A stretch of 26,365 nucleotides of DNA from an uncultured Eubacteriales bacterium (GCA_900547645.1 URHP01000015.1:1-26365); one strand, 5' to 3'; counted from the stretch's first letter, positions 8,467 to 17,407 are shown. Numbers and translations are program-made. Notes: generated from the sequence alone by a model not told the origin.

Positions 8467-9075
8467 TCACTTGTTGTGCCTGCGCACCAACTCGGTGCAC
8501 AGATCGGAAAGGGACACACCCTTTTCTTCCATGAGGACGAGCAGATGATAGATGAGATCGGAGATCTCGTGCGTGAGCTCCGCCTTGTCGTCGTTTTTGG
8601 AGGCAATGACGGTCTCCACCGCCTCTTCGCCCATCTTCTTGGCGATCTTGTCCACGCCGCGGCTGAAAAGATATGCGGTGTAGGAGCCTTCGACGGGATG
8701 CACTTTGCGGTCTTCCACGACGCGCGCAAGCTCGCCCAGGAAGGTAAGTCCCGCCCTGTCGCCCTGCACTACGGAATCGAAGAAGCAACTCCTGTTGCCC
8801 GTATGGCACGCGGCGCCCTTCTGTTCCACCTGCATGAGCAGACAGTCCCTGTCGCAGTCAAAGGCGGCGGAGATCACCTTTTGCGTATGCCCGCTCGTCT
8901 CGCCCTTTTTCCAGAGCGCCTTGCGCGAGCGGCTGAAGTAGTGCGCATAGCCCGTCGAAAGCGTCTTTTCGAGCGCTTCGGCGTTCATGTACGCCTGCAT
9001 GAGCACTTCGCCCGTTTCATAATCCTGTGCGATGGCACAGATGAGCCCGTTTGCATCGAATTTTACGTTTTCCAT
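8467..9075 (-). CDS. hisIE: Bifunctional phosphoribosyl-AMP cyclohydrolase / phosphoribosyl-ATP pyrophosphatase (HisIE)
   Basis: HisIE carries out steps two and three of histidine synthesis. The 202-residue protein has an N-terminal cyclohydrolase domain (about 1-105) with [24 protein letters not shown] and the Zn-binding Cys residues around FDCDRDCLL and [14 protein letters not shown]-terminal pyrophosphatase domain (about 112-202) has KKMGEEAVE and [14 protein letters not shown]. The start at 9075 has AGGGAGGGG 7 nt upstream and lies 1 nt after the hisF stop. The ATG 14 codons upstream sits inside hisF and is less likely. Confidence 0.96.
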   Translation of the reverse strand: MENVKFDANGLICAIAQDYETGEVLMQAYMNAEALEKTLSTGYAHYFSRSRKALWKKGETSGHTQKVISAAFDCDRDCLLMQVEQKGAACHTGNRSCFFDSVVQGDRAGLTFLGELARVVEDRKVHPVEGSYTAYLFSRGVDKIAKKMGEEAVETVIASKNDDKAELTHEISDLIYHLLVLMEEKGVSLSDLCTELVRRHNK

Positions 9076-9076
9076 A

Positions 9077-9843
<767 letters not shown>

Positions 9844-9844
<1 letters not shown>

Positions 9845-10545
9845 CACATCTCCTCGATCGCCGCGGCAAGGTCGATCATACCCGTATAAATAGCACGCCC
9901 GAGAATGGCTCCGTACACGCCCTGCGCCCTGAGCGCACGCAGATCGTCGATGCCGCGGATGCCGCCCGACGCGATGACGTTGAGTCCCGTCTCGCCCATC
10001 TTCACGGTATCGGCAAGGTTGACGCCCGTCATGGCGCCGTCCCTGCCGACATCGGTGAACACGGCGTCCGTCACGCCCAGCGCCTTTGCCTCACACCCGA
10101 ATTCAAACGCGTCCTTATCCGCGATTTCCGTCCAGCCGCGCACGGCGAGACGGCCGTCCTTCGCGTCGATCCCCGCAACGATCCTGCTGCCGTACTTTTC
10201 CACCGCTTCATACAGGATCTCGGGATGCTCGACGCACACGGTACCGAGCACCACGCGGTCCGCACCCGCACGGAAGCGGCGGTGGATCTCCTCCATCGAG
10301 CGCAGCCCGCCGCCCGACTGCACGGGAACGCCGAGCTTTGCGATGCGCTCGACGACTTTATCGAACCCGCTCGCTTCGCCGAACGCGCCCGAGAGATCGA
10401 CGACGTGCAGGATCTTTGCGCCCGCATCCACCCAGCGGCGGGCACATTCCACGGGATCGCCGTAATCGGTGACGGCGTCCCGCTTCCCGTACAGAAGGCG
10501 CACGGCGCGCCCCTGCAATATGTCGATCGCGGGATATAAGATCAT
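9844..10545 (-). CDS. hisA: ProFAR isomerase (HisA)
   Basis: HisA performs the Amadori rearrangement of ProFAR to PRFAR, step four of the pathway. The 233-residue barrel has the general base Asp in [14 protein letters not shown] (residue 8), the [13 protein letters not shown] phosphate loop, the second catalytic Asp in [11 protein letters not shown], and NVIASGGI. It is similar in fold to HisF but distinct at these positions. It starts 1 nt after the hisH stop and shares one base with the hisF start, so translation is probably coupled. Confidence 0.96.
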
Positions 10546-10546
10546 G

Positions 10547-11134
10547 TCACAACCTCATAAAATTCCTGAGTACCTGCAGTCCCGCCGCCCCGCTCTTTTC
10601 GGGGTGGAACTGCACGCCGTATGCGTTGCCCCGCGCGATCGCCGAAGCAAACGTGCGGTAATATTCCGTCCTGCCGATCGTGTCCGCTTCGGCAACGTCG
10701 GCATAATAGCTGTGTACAAAGTAGAACTGCGTGCCTTCCGCAATGCCCGCAAACAGGGGCGAGCGCATGCCTTCGACGGCGTTCCAGCCCATGTGCGGGA
10801 TCTTGCCCTGCGTAAAGCGGACGGCGCGCCCTTCGATCAGCCCGAGCCCCTTGTGCACGCCCTCTTCCTCGCTCTGCGCAAGCAGGAACTGCATGCCGAG
10901 ACAGATGCCGAGCACGGGCGTATCCGCAACGCGGCGCAGCACATAGGAGGAAAGCCCGCTCTCCTCCAGATTGCGCATTCCTGCGGCAAAGCTGCCCACG
11001 CCCGGAAGGATGAGCCGTTCGCACCCGTCCAGCACACGCGCTTCCGAAGAGATCAGCGCCCCGCCGCCGAGATATTCGACCGCCTTTTGCACGGAGCGCA
11101 GATTGCCCATGCCGTAATCGAGAACGCCGATCAT
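10547..11134 (-). CDS. hisH: Imidazole glycerol phosphate synthase, glutamine amidotransferase subunit (HisH)
   Basis: HisH hydrolyses glutamine and channels ammonia into HisF. The 195-residue class I amidotransferase has its nucleophile Cys78 in GICLGMQ and the His177/Glu179 pair in GVQFHPEKS. The PGVGSF oxyanion region is also seen. The ATG at 11134 overlaps the hisB stop as ATGA. The frame is open for 79 further codons, but those lie wholly inside hisB and do not look like HisH. Confidence 0.96.
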   Translation of the reverse strand: MIGVLDYGMGNLRSVQKAVEYLGGGALISSEARVLDGCERLILPGVGSFAAGMRNLEESGLSSYVLRRVADTPVLGICLGMQFLLAQSEEEGVHKGLGLIEGRAVRFTQGKIPHMGWNAVEGMRSPLFAGIAEGTQFYFVHSYYADVAEADTIGRTEYYRTFASAIARGNAYGVQFHPEKSGAAGLQVLRNFMRL

Positions 11135-11709
11135 TCGAGCATCCCCTTGGAAGAGGGTACCGCATCCGAAATCACCGTCACCGCGTCGCGGATGCACAGC
11201 GCGAGCGCCTTGAAGACCGCCTCCGCCATGTGATGACGGTTCCCCATGCGCAGGATGCGCACATAGAGATTGCACGCGGCGTGTGTGGAGAACGCGCGCA
11301 GGAACTCTTCGACGAGCTCCATATCGAAATTGCCCACCTTTCCCGTGAGCGTATCTTCGAAAATCAGGCAAGGCCTCCCGCTGAAATCGATCGCGACCTG
11401 CGCGGCGACCTCGTCCATGGGGACCAGCCTGTCCGCAAAGCGGGCAATGCCGCGCTTTGCGCCGAGCGCCGTCTTCACGCAGTCGCCGAGCGCGATCCCC
11501 ACGTCTTCGACGGTATGGTGCGCGTCCACCTGCAGATCTCCCTTACAGGAGAGCGTCACGTCCATGTGCGAATGCACGGCGAGCAGTTCGAGCATATGGT
11601 CGAAAAACCCGACGCCCGTGCCGATCTCCGCCTTTCCCGTGCCGTCCAGATCGACGGCGAGCGAAATGTCCGTTTCCCTTGTCGTCCGTTTGACCTCAGC
11701 CGTTCTCAT
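11131..11709 (-). CDS. hisB: Imidazoleglycerol-phosphate dehydratase (HisB, monofunctional)
   Basis: HisB dehydrates imidazole glycerol phosphate to imidazole acetol phosphate. The 192-residue protein has the Mn-binding His motifs FFDHMLELLAVHSHMD, DAHHTVEDVG and NRHHMAEAVFKA. It has only the dehydratase domain and no fused histidinol-phosphatase as in enterobacteria. It overlaps hisD and hisH by 4 nt (ATGA) on each side. Confidence 0.97.
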   Translation of the reverse strand: MRTAEVKRTTRETDISLAVDLDGTGKAEIGTGVGFFDHMLELLAVHSHMDVTLSCKGDLQVDAHHTVEDVGIALGDCVKTALGAKRGIARFADRLVPMDEVAAQVAIDFSGRPCLIFEDTLTGKVGNFDMELVEEFLRAFSTHAACNLYVRILRMGNRHHMAEAVFKALALCIRDAVTVISDAVPSSKGMLE

Positions 11710-12980
11710 GCTTTCTCCTTTAACCGGATCGCGACCGCGTTTGCGTGCGCGCCGAGCTGTTCGCTCTCGGCAAGGCGGATGATGTCCGCCCCGTCTTCAA
11801 AGAGCGCCTCTTTCGTATAGGAAATCACGCTCATCTTGCGCGTGAATACGTCCTCGTTGAGCACCTGGAAGAATTTGGCGCTGCCCGACGTGGGAAGGAT
11901 ATGGTCGGGCCCCGCAAAATAGTCGCCCACGGGTTCGGGCGTATAGCCGCCCAAAAACACCGCGCCCGCGCTCGTGATGCGCGGCAGCAGCGAACGGGGA
12001 TCGCGCACGTACAATTCCAGATGTTCGGGCGCGACCTCGTTGACGAGTTCGCACGCCTGTTCGAGGGTATCCGCGACGATGATCCCGCCGCTCGCGGCAA
12101 GCGATCGTTCCGCGACCTCCCTGCGCGGAAGGCGGGCGAGCTGCCTTTCCGTCTCTTCCGCCGTCCGTTCCGCAAGGGCGCGGCTCGTTGTGACGACGAT
12201 GGCGCGCGCCAGCACGTCGTGCTCCGCCTGGGAAAGCATATCGGCGGCGACGTACGCGGGATCTGCGGATTCATCCGCGACGATCATGATCTCGCTCGGT
12301 CCCGCAAGCATGTCGATGCCCACTTCGCCGTACACTTCCTTTTTGGCGAGCGTCACATAGATGTTGCCGGGTCCCGCAATGACGTCCACCTTTTTTACGC
12401 TCTGCGTGCCGTAGGCAAGCGCGGCGACCGCCTGCGCCCCGCCCATCTTGTAAATTTCATGCACGCCACACTCCCTTGCCGCAACCAGCGTGAGCGGCGC
12501 AACCACGCCCCCCTTGGCGGGCGTTGCCAGCACGATGCGCTTTACCCCCGCTGCCCTGGCGGGGAGCACCCCCATCAGAACGGAGGAAGAGAGCGGCGCG
12601 GTCCCGCCCGGCGCATAGATGCCGGCGGACGCAACGGGACGCACGACATACCCCGTCGTCCTTCCGTTCTCCGTCACCACGTTGTCCTTCCGCCCCGTGC
12701 GGGAATGATATGCGTAAATATTGCCGATCGCCTTGCGCAGGCTCTCCAGAAGTTCCGCGGGAACGGCGCGGTACGCCGCGTCGATCTCCTCTTCCGAGAC
12801 GCGGAAATTTTCGGCGGTCAGCTCCGTTGCATCAAACTTTTTTTCATAGGCGAACACCGCCTCGTCGCCGCGCGCGCGCACATCCGCCAGAATGGAACGG
12901 ACGGCGGCGAGTTCCTTTTCCCGCTCCGTAAACGCGCGCTCCAGAAGCTGCGCGCAGTCGTCCGCACGATAAATTTTCAT
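11706..12980 (-). CDS. hisD: Histidinol dehydrogenase (HisD)
   Basis: HisD oxidises histidinol to histidine in two NAD-dependent steps. The 424-residue protein has the family length. It contains AGIYAPGGTAPLSSSVLMG, IAGPGNIYVTLAK, DMLAGPSEI, the Zn ligands in SQAEHD, the catalytic Glu-His pair in VAPEHLELY, the Zn ligand Asp in AGPDHILPTSG, and the last Zn ligand His in LGAHANAV. The ATG at 12980 overlaps the hisG stop (ATGA). The frame reads upstream into hisG with no support for a longer protein. Confidence 0.97.
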   Translation of the reverse strand: MKIYRADDCAQLLERAFTEREKELAAVRSILADVRARGDEAVFAYEKKFDATELTAENFRVSEEEIDAAYRAVPAELLESLRKAIGNIYAYHSRTGRKDNVVTENGRTTGYVVRPVASAGIYAPGGTAPLSSSVLMGVLPARAAGVKRIVLATPAKGGVVAPLTLVAARECGVHEIYKMGGAQAVAALAYGTQSVKKVDVIAGPGNIYVTLAKKEVYGEVGIDMLAGPSEIMIVADESADPAYVAADMLSQAEHDVLARAIVVTTSRALAERTAEETERQLARLPRREVAERSLAASGGIIVADTLEQACELVNEVAPEHLELYVRDPRSLLPRITSAGAVFLGGYTPEPVGDYFAGPDHILPTSGSAKFFQVLNEDVFTRKMSVISYTKEALFEDGADIIRLAESEQLGAHANAVAIRLKEKA

Positions 12981-13600
12981 GAAACCGCCTCCCGAAGCCT
13001 TGCGATGAGCGGCAGAAGCTCCGCCGCCTTGGTCTTCAGACATACCTTGTTTGCGACCAGCCGCGCCGTGATGCCCGTAAACACCTCTTCCAGCACGACG
13101 AGCCCGTTCGCTTTCAGGGTGGAACCCGTCTGCACCACGTCGAAGATGACGTCGGCAAGTCCCGTGACGGGTGCAAGCTCGATGGAACCGTGCAGCGGGA
13201 TGATCTCGATCTCCTCGCGGTCGGCAAACACCCGCCGCGCCGTATTGACGTACTTGGTCGCCACCCGCAGATGGGGATTGGTGAGCACGTCCTTTCGCTC
13301 GGGATAGCCCGCGATACACAGGCGGCACTCTCCCATTTTCAGATCGAGCATCTCATAGAGATCGCGCCCCTCTTCGATGAGCGTATCCTTTCCGACGATC
13401 CCGAGATCCGCCACCCCAGCCTCCACATAGGCGGGAACGTCCGCAGGCTTGACAAGGAAGAACCCGTACCTGCGGTCGGCGCTCTCCAAAACGAGTTTCC
13501 GCGTGTCCTCCGCAAGAACGGAAGTATCCACGCCGCACTTGGCAAGAAGCTCCGCGGATTTTTCCGCAAGCCTTCCCTTGGGAAGCGCAAACTTGATCAT
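12977..13600 (-). CDS. hisG: ATP phosphoribosyltransferase catalytic subunit, short form (HisG)
   Basis: HisG joins ATP and PRPP in the first, committed step. The 207-residue protein is the short form that lacks the C-terminal regulatory domain and needs HisZ. It shows FALPKGRLAEKS, the YVEAGVADLGIVGKDTL ligand-binding region, and the PRPP loop VVQTGSTLKANGL. The usual Glu of that loop (ETGxT) is Gln here. It overlaps hisZ and hisD by 4 nt (ATGA) on each side, and its neighbour HisZ confirms the two-subunit form. Confidence 0.97.
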   Translation of the reverse strand: MIKFALPKGRLAEKSAELLAKCGVDTSVLAEDTRKLVLESADRRYGFFLVKPADVPAYVEAGVADLGIVGKDTLIEEGRDLYEMLDLKMGECRLCIAGYPERKDVLTNPHLRVATKYVNTARRVFADREEIEIIPLHGSIELAPVTGLADVIFDVVQTGSTLKANGLVVLEEVFTGITARLVANKVCLKTKAAELLPLIARLREAVS

Positions 13601-14769
13601 ATGCGGCGCACCCCCTCTTTGGCGACATAATACTTTTCGGGAGCGGCGCTGTCCGACAGCGCCCCCTCGCCGTATTCTGCGGCAAGCGTGACGCGCTTGC
13701 CGGATGCAATGAGCCGCCTGCACAGCGCGTCGGCAGCCCCTTCGGCGCCCTCTTCGCAGGCGACGGCGGCGTCCGGCGTGCGTTCGGCGGGAAACTTCCC
13801 CTGCCGTTCGAGCGCCATGAGCACGCGCTTGAGCCCGATCGCAAATCCCACGGCCGGGATATGCTTGCCGAAATCGTCTGCAAGGCTGTCATACCTGCCG
13901 CCGCTCAGAACGGGAGCGCCGACTTCCTTGACCAGCCCCGAAAAGACGATACCCGAATAATAAGAAAGGCTCTTGCCCGTGCCGAAATCAAAACAGACGC
14001 TCTGTTCATAGCCCATGTCCGCAAGGATGCGGTGCACCTGCTTCAGGTGCGCGATCGCAGCCTGCGCGCGGGCGCTCTGCGTCAGTTTTTCGGCGCGGCC
14101 GAACACCTCCGCGCCCCCGAACAGCGTGGGAAGCGCGCGCACCGCGGCAAGCGTCTCCTCGCGCGCGCCCGCGCTTCGGAGCAGCCGTTCGGCATTCAGC
14201 CCGTCTTTGGCGTTGAGACAGGCGCGGACCTCCTCCGCCTGCGCATCCGAAAGCCCGCATTCTTCCAGAACACCCTTCATGTAGCCGACATGTCCCACGT
14301 CGGCGATACAGTCGGAAAGCCCTGCTTCCCGCATGCAGTCGATGGCGAACGCGATGGTCTGCGCATCGGAAAATGCGCCCTCCTCACCCAGCCGTTCCAC
14401 GCCCGCCTGGATGATCTCGCGGCTCTTCACGCCGCCTGCGTTCTGCGCATCCCATTTGTCGAGAAAATAATAAAGGCGCGCCTTGGGAGCGGCGAGTTTG
14501 GTCGCCGCAATGCGCGAAATAGAGAGCGTCGCATCGGGGCGAAGCACAAGTAGCCGTCCGTCCGAATCGGTGAACTTGAACATGCGCTCCTGCGGAAGCG
14601 CGTTGCGGATGCCCGCATACGTATCGTAATATTCCACCGCCGCGGAGAGCACCGGTTCATAGCCGTGCGCTTCGAAAGCGCGCGTCAGCCGCTCGCGTAC
14701 GCCGTTCAGCGCGCGGCATTCCCGCGGCAGAATATCCTGTACGCCCGTCGGTAGCTTCTTCAAGGACAT
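13597..14769 (-). CDS. hisZ: ATP phosphoribosyltransferase regulatory subunit (HisZ)
   Basis: HisZ is a paralogue of histidyl-tRNA synthetase that has lost aminoacylation and forms the regulatory, histidine-sensing part of the HisG-HisZ complex. The 390-residue protein shows LPTGVQDILP at its start, the class II motif 2 remnant FKFTDSDGRLLVLRPDAT, and the motif 3 segment VGFAIGLKRVLMALE. The tRNA anticodon-binding domain is only rudimentary and the gene heads a his operon, which separates it from HisS. The start has GGAG 7 nt upstream. It is the first gene of the operon. Confidence 0.95.
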   Translation of the reverse strand: MSLKKLPTGVQDILPRECRALNGVRERLTRAFEAHGYEPVLSAAVEYYDTYAGIRNALPQERMFKFTDSDGRLLVLRPDATLSISRIAATKLAAPKARLYYFLDKWDAQNAGGVKSREIIQAGVERLGEEGAFSDAQTIAFAIDCMREAGLSDCIADVGHVGYMKGVLEECGLSDAQAEEVRACLNAKDGLNAERLLRSAGAREETLAAVRALPTLFGGAEVFGRAEKLTQSARAQAAIAHLKQVHRILADMGYEQSVCFDFGTGKSLSYYSGIVFSGLVKEVGAPVLSGGRYDSLADDFGKHIPAVGFAIGLKRVLMALERQGKFPAERTPDAAVACEEGAEGAADALCRRLIASGKRVTLAAEYGEGALSDSAAPEKYYVAKEGVRRI

Positions 14770-14801
14770 AAAATCGCTCCGTCAATGTATGTTTCGGATT
14801 T

Positions 14802-14831
14802 ATTATAGCATTGAATTGTGAAAAAAGTCAA
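14802..14831 (-). promoter_or_regulatory. Sigma-A promoter of the his operon
   Basis: On the minus strand TTGACT (14826-14831) and TATAAT (14802-14807) are separated by 18 bp. The leader to the hisZ ATG would be only about 25 nt. That leaves no room for a T-box or histidine-codon attenuator, so control must be by a repressor or by feedback on the enzyme. Confidence 0.8.
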
Positions 14832-14841
14832 TGAAATCATA

Positions 14842-14878
14842 CAAAAAAACGGTGCCGCCCGCAAAAAGCACACCGTTT
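14842..14878 (-). terminator. Intrinsic terminator of the spoIIA operon
   Basis: AAACGGTG and CACCGTTT (14847-14854 and 14871-14878) form the stem. On the minus strand it is followed by a run of T residues. It is 106 nt after the sigF stop and just upstream of the his promoter. The 14879-14984 stretch in between shows nothing else I can name. Confidence 0.75.
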
Positions 14879-14984
14879 CTGAAATTCCGATATTTCCGTC
14901 CCCCGCTACAGCAGGGATGCCGCCGCCAAAGAAGGCAGCACGATCGCACAAATAAGCGTTTTTAGTCCCGTCAAGGGGGAGACG

Positions 14985-15707
14985 TTATTGCAGTTCTTCC
15001 TTGAATTTGTCCATGATCTTGCCTTCGATGCGCGAGATCTGCACCTGAGACACCCCGATGCGGCGGGCGACTTCGCTCTGCGTCAGATCGCGGAAATAGC
15101 GCAAAAAGACGATCTTCTTTTCGCGCTCGGGAAGTTTGCCGATCGCCTCTTTCAGGACCAGCCGCTCGATCATGTCCTCCTGGTCTTCCTGCGCGGGCAG
15201 ACGTTCGGCAAGCGTCGTACCCTTTTCATCCTTGTAATCTCCCTGCTCGTAGATGGAGACGGGCATACGGGCGGATCCGAGCGTAAAGACGACTTCGTTT
15301 TCATCCATGCCGAATTTTTCGGCGAGCTCGCCGATCGAGGGCTGTTCGCCCCGCTCCGCAACGCACTGTTCGATGTAGACGTTCATATCGCGCGCCGCCT
15401 TTTTCATCAGACGCGATACCTTCACGCTTCCGTCGTCGCGCAAAAAGCGCTTGATCTCGCCCGCGATCATGGGAACGGCATAGGTGGAAAACCGCACGCC
15501 GAAGCGTTCGTCAAATCCCGTGATCGCCTTCAGAAAGCCCATGCAGGCAAGCTGATAGAGATCGTCGTATTCCACGCCCTTTCCCAGATAGCGCCGCAGG
15601 ATGCTCTTCAGCAGGGAGGTATTGTTTGCAAGCAGTTCCTCTTTCGCGGACTGCTCCCCCTCTTTGGCACGGCGGATGAGCGCAAGCGTGCGTTCTTCAT
15701 CGAGCAT
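14985..15707 (-). CDS. sigF: RNA polymerase sporulation sigma factor F (SpoIIAC)
   Basis: Sigma-F is the first forespore-specific sigma factor. The 240-residue protein has region 2 (DLYQLACMGFLKAITGFD, then FSTYAVPMIAGEIKRFLRDD), region 3, and a region 4 helix-turn-helix (LTQSEVARRIGVSQVQISRI) for -35 recognition. Sigma-G is very similar in sequence; the position directly after spoIIAA and spoIIAB identifies this one as sigma-F. The ATG overlaps the end of spoIIAB by 11 nt, consistent with translational coupling. Confidence 0.95.
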   Translation of the reverse strand: MLDEERTLALIRRAKEGEQSAKEELLANNTSLLKSILRRYLGKGVEYDDLYQLACMGFLKAITGFDERFGVRFSTYAVPMIAGEIKRFLRDDGSVKVSRLMKKAARDMNVYIEQCVAERGEQPSIGELAEKFGMDENEVVFTLGSARMPVSIYEQGDYKDEKGTTLAERLPAQEDQEDMIERLVLKEAIGKLPEREKKIVFLRYFRDLTQSEVARRIGVSQVQISRIEGKIMDKFKEELQ

Positions 15708-16134
15708 CTTCCGCAGCCTTTGCGCCGAACTGCTTGCTCATGCGCACCGTCGTGCCCTTGCCCGTTTCGGACAGGACGGAAAAATCGCTCATGAACGTCT
15801 GCATGATGGTAAATCCCATTCCCGAGCGCTCCTCATCCGGCAGCGTCGTATAAAAGGGAGTGAGCGCCTTTTCCAGGTCGTCGATCCCCCTCCCGCTGTC
15901 GGATATTTCGATATGTAGGCTCGCGCCCTCCGTCCTGCATACGAGTGTGATCCAGCCCTCCCCGTCGCGGTACCCGTGCACGATGCAGTTGGTGACCGCC
16001 TCGGAAACGGCGGTCTTGACGTCGGAGAGCTCCGAAAGCGTGGGTCCGAGCGGCAACGCAAACGCCGCAACCACGTTGCGGGCAAAGACCTCGTTCTCGG
16101 AACGGGAGAGAAATTTCAGTTGCATTTCATTCAT
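15697..16134 (-). CDS. spoIIAB: Anti-sigma-F factor, serine protein kinase (SpoIIAB)
   Basis: SpoIIAB binds sigma-F and holds it inactive, and phosphorylates SpoIIAA. The 145-residue protein matches the family length (146 in B. subtilis). It has the GHKL ATPase motifs: N box EAVTNCIVHGY (46-55), G1 DSGRGI (79-84), and G2 GMGFTIM (105-111) with TGKGT (124-128). The chosen ATG starts MNEMQLKF, the conserved opening, with GAGG 6 nt upstream. An in-frame GTG 26 codons earlier would nearly abut spoIIAA but has no conserved sequence. Confidence 0.96.
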   Translation of the reverse strand: MNEMQLKFLSRSENEVFARNVVAAFALPLGPTLSELSDVKTAVSEAVTNCIVHGYRDGEGWITLVCRTEGASLHIEISDSGRGIDDLEKALTPFYTTLPDEERSGMGFTIMQTFMSDFSVLSETGKGTTVRMSKQFGAKAAEDAR

Positions 16135-16217
16135 AAAAAACCTCGTTCGCGGCTTGCGTTCCGCCGTCCGGAGCCCGTCCGTACCTTTCATACCTTTCGG
16201 GGCTCCGCCCACAATCC

Positions 16218-16526
16218 TCAGATCTTCGGCATGAGGGAGTAAAGTCCGCTGAGCTGCAGGATCTTATCTGCGCCCGCGTTCGGATTTTCAAGATACATGC
16301 TCATGCCGTAGCGTTTCAGCCGCTTATACCGCCCGATGAGAAATCCGATGCCCGTCGAATCCATGAACTTCACGCCCGCAAGATTGAATACGGCGCGCGA
16401 AAGCCCCGCGCTTTCGTCGATGAGTCCGTCCGCTTCGGCGCGGGCGTCCGCGACCGAATGCTCGTCGAGTTCCCCCGTAAGATAGATGTAGAGGCTATCC
16501 CCCCTGCGCGTCGCCTGCGTTCTCAT
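16218..16526 (-). CDS. spoIIAA: Anti-sigma-F factor antagonist (SpoIIAA), STAS domain
   Basis: When unphosphorylated, SpoIIAA displaces sigma-F from SpoIIAB; SpoIIE dephosphorylates it in the forespore. The 102-residue STAS protein carries the phosphoserine site in FMDSTGIGF (Ser57) and the LTGELDEHS opening. The ATG at 16526 has GGAGG 4 nt upstream. A TATAAT at 16555-16560 lies about 30 nt upstream but lacks a good -35. I see no clear sigma-H promoter, although B. subtilis uses one here. There is an 83-nt gap before spoIIAB. Confidence 0.95.
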   Translation of the reverse strand: MRTQATRRGDSLYIYLTGELDEHSVADARAEADGLIDESAGLSRAVFNLAGVKFMDSTGIGFLIGRYKRLKRYGMSMYLENPNAGADKILQLSGLYSLMPKI

Positions 16527-16631
16527 GCAACCTCCGTAACTGTGCGATAACGATATTATAACGGCATGCCTCCCGCCGATTTTGCAAAAGCACGTCGATT
16601 CCCCGCGAAAAAACGCGAATCGGATTAAGAC

Positions 16632-16660
16632 AAAAAACGGGCGTCCGTTTCGGACGCCCG
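16632..16660 (-). terminator. Strong hairpin terminator between tRNA cluster and spoIIA operon
   Basis: CGGGCGTCCG (16638-16647) and CGGACGCCCG (16651-16660) form a perfect 10-bp stem with a 3-nt loop. On the minus strand it is followed by TTTTTTG. It would stop any read-through from the tRNA cluster before spoIIAA. Confidence 0.85.
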
Positions 16661-16707
16661 CCAAAGCACATTTAATATATATGAAAATACGGTTCTATAC
16701 CGCTTGC

Positions 16708-16760
16708 GCGGCGTTTCTTCATGTCACCCCTATCACGCAGGAAAAGCGACACCCTGTCGG
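16708..16760. repeat. 53-bp direct repeat, copy 1 (with tRNA-Tyr fragment)
   Basis: This copy is identical over 53 bp to 16887-16939, 179 bp away. It is followed at 16762-16773 by AAGAGGTGGATT, which equals 12 bp of the T-arm side of tRNA-Tyr (16960-16971). The 20 bp in between at the second copy (the right arm of the terminator hairpin and the tRNA acceptor end) are missing here. Copy 1 therefore looks like a decayed duplicate of the tRNA-Tyr 3' end and its terminator. The 16774-16886 stretch holds a nested inverted repeat (TTTGCGG at 773-779 with CCGCAAA at 802-808, enclosing TTCCCGC/GCGGGAA) and no gene. Confidence 0.85.
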
Positions 16761-16886
16761 AAAGAGGTGGATTTTGCGGTTTCCCGCAGGCGGGAAGCTC
16801 TCCGCAAAGCATCGCCGCGCGGAAAGGTTGTACGGCTGCTTTTTTGCACCGCGCTCCGCGCGCGGCTCGCGCGAACCACCGCGAAT

Positions 16887-16939
16887 GCGGCGTTTCTTCA
16901 TGTCACCCCTATCACGCAGGAAAAGCGACACCCTGTCGG
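16887..16939. repeat. 53-bp direct repeat, copy 2 (next to tRNA-Tyr)
   Basis: Second exact copy of the 53-bp sequence at 16708-16760. Its high-coordinate end includes the left arm of the hairpin terminator just after tRNA-Tyr. Confidence 0.85.
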
Positions 16940-16953
16940 GTATCGCTTTTCCT
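16918..16953 (-). terminator. Hairpin terminator directly after tRNA-Tyr
   Basis: AGGAAAAGCGA-C-ACCC pairs with GGGT-A-TCGCTTTTCCT around TGTC. The result is a 15-bp stem with one mismatch, in which the T run is part of the stem. On the minus strand it begins at or next to the CCA end of tRNA-Tyr, so it is a likely terminator or 3' processing signal of the tRNA transcript. Confidence 0.7.
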
Positions 16954-17037
16954 GGTGGGAAGAGGTGGATTCGAACCACCGAAGTCGAAGACGTCAGATT
17001 TACAGTCTGATCCATTTGGCCGCTCTGGAATCTTCCC
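16953..17037 (-). tRNA. tRNA-Tyr (GTA), CCA encoded
   Basis: The 85-nt minus-strand gene begins GGGAAGA and ends TCTTCCC-A-CCA. The anticodon loop is CTGTAAA with anticodon GTA. It has the long variable arm (CGTCTTCGACTTCG) expected of a bacterial tRNA-Tyr and a T-loop GGTTCGAATCC. It is the last tRNA of the cluster. Confidence 0.95.
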
Positions 17038-17062
17038 GTATATAAAATTGTATCGTTGTCGG

Positions 17063-17138
17063 TGGAGCCGGTGACCGGAATTGAACCAGCAACCGGCTGA
17101 TTACAAATCAGCTGCTCTGCCAATTGAGCTACACCGGC
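17063..17138 (-). tRNA. tRNA-Thr (TGT), CCA encoded
   Basis: The acceptor stem GCCGGTG/CACCGGC, discriminator T, encoded CCA and anticodon loop TTTGTAA (anticodon TGT) give a 76-nt tRNA-Thr. It lies 25 nt upstream of tRNA-Tyr. Confidence 0.95.
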
Positions 17139-17142
17139 AAGG

Positions 17143-17218
17143 TGGTGCCTTGGGGCGGAATCGAACCACCGACAGACGGATTTTCAGTCCGTTGCTCTAC
17201 CATCTGAGCTACCAAGGC
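17143..17218 (-). tRNA. tRNA-Phe (GAA), CCA encoded
   Basis: The acceptor stem GCCTTGG/CCAAGGC, encoded CCA and anticodon loop CTGAAAA (anticodon GAA) give a 76-nt tRNA-Phe. Only 4 nt separate it from tRNA-Thr, so the two are processed from one transcript. Confidence 0.95.
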
Positions 17219-17275
17219 AAGATGCCTTTTTCAAGGCGCGAGCCTCACTCCTTGGGAATGGGGCTCTTAAAAAAA

Positions 17276-17352
17276 TGGCGACCCAAAACGGGCTCGAACC
17301 GTCGACCTCCAGCGTGACAGGCTGGCGCTCTAACCAACTGAGCTATTGGGCC
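17276..17352 (-). tRNA. tRNA-Asp (GTC), CCA encoded
   Basis: The acceptor stem GGCCCAA/TTGGGTC (one G-T pair), discriminator G, encoded CCA and anticodon loop CTGTCAC (anticodon GTC) give a 77-nt tRNA-Asp. Confidence 0.95.
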
Positions 17353-17407
17353 GTGTAAGCGGCGTCGCCGCAGATGCGATGCAAAATGGCTGCCGTGACT
17401 GACTTTT

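Noticed and set aside
14770..14801. Possible T-box or his attenuator before hisZ
   Set aside because: The leader predicted from the promoter is only about 25 nt and contains no antiterminator, T-box sequence or run of His codons.
16527..16620. Sigma-H promoter expected for the spoIIA operon
   Set aside because: No AGGA-type -35 with a correctly spaced GAAT -10 could be found; only a TATAAT without a good -35 is present.
16719..16901. 60-codon minus-strand frame starting AGGGGTGAC-ATG in repeat copy 2
   Set aside because: Its start and its stop both come from the two copies of the 53-bp repeat, and the peptide has no recognisable feature. It is most simply a by-product of the duplication.
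16708..16953. CRISPR array
   Set aside because: There are only two repeat copies of 53 bp with unequal context, plus tRNA fragments; there is no regular spacing and no cas gene.
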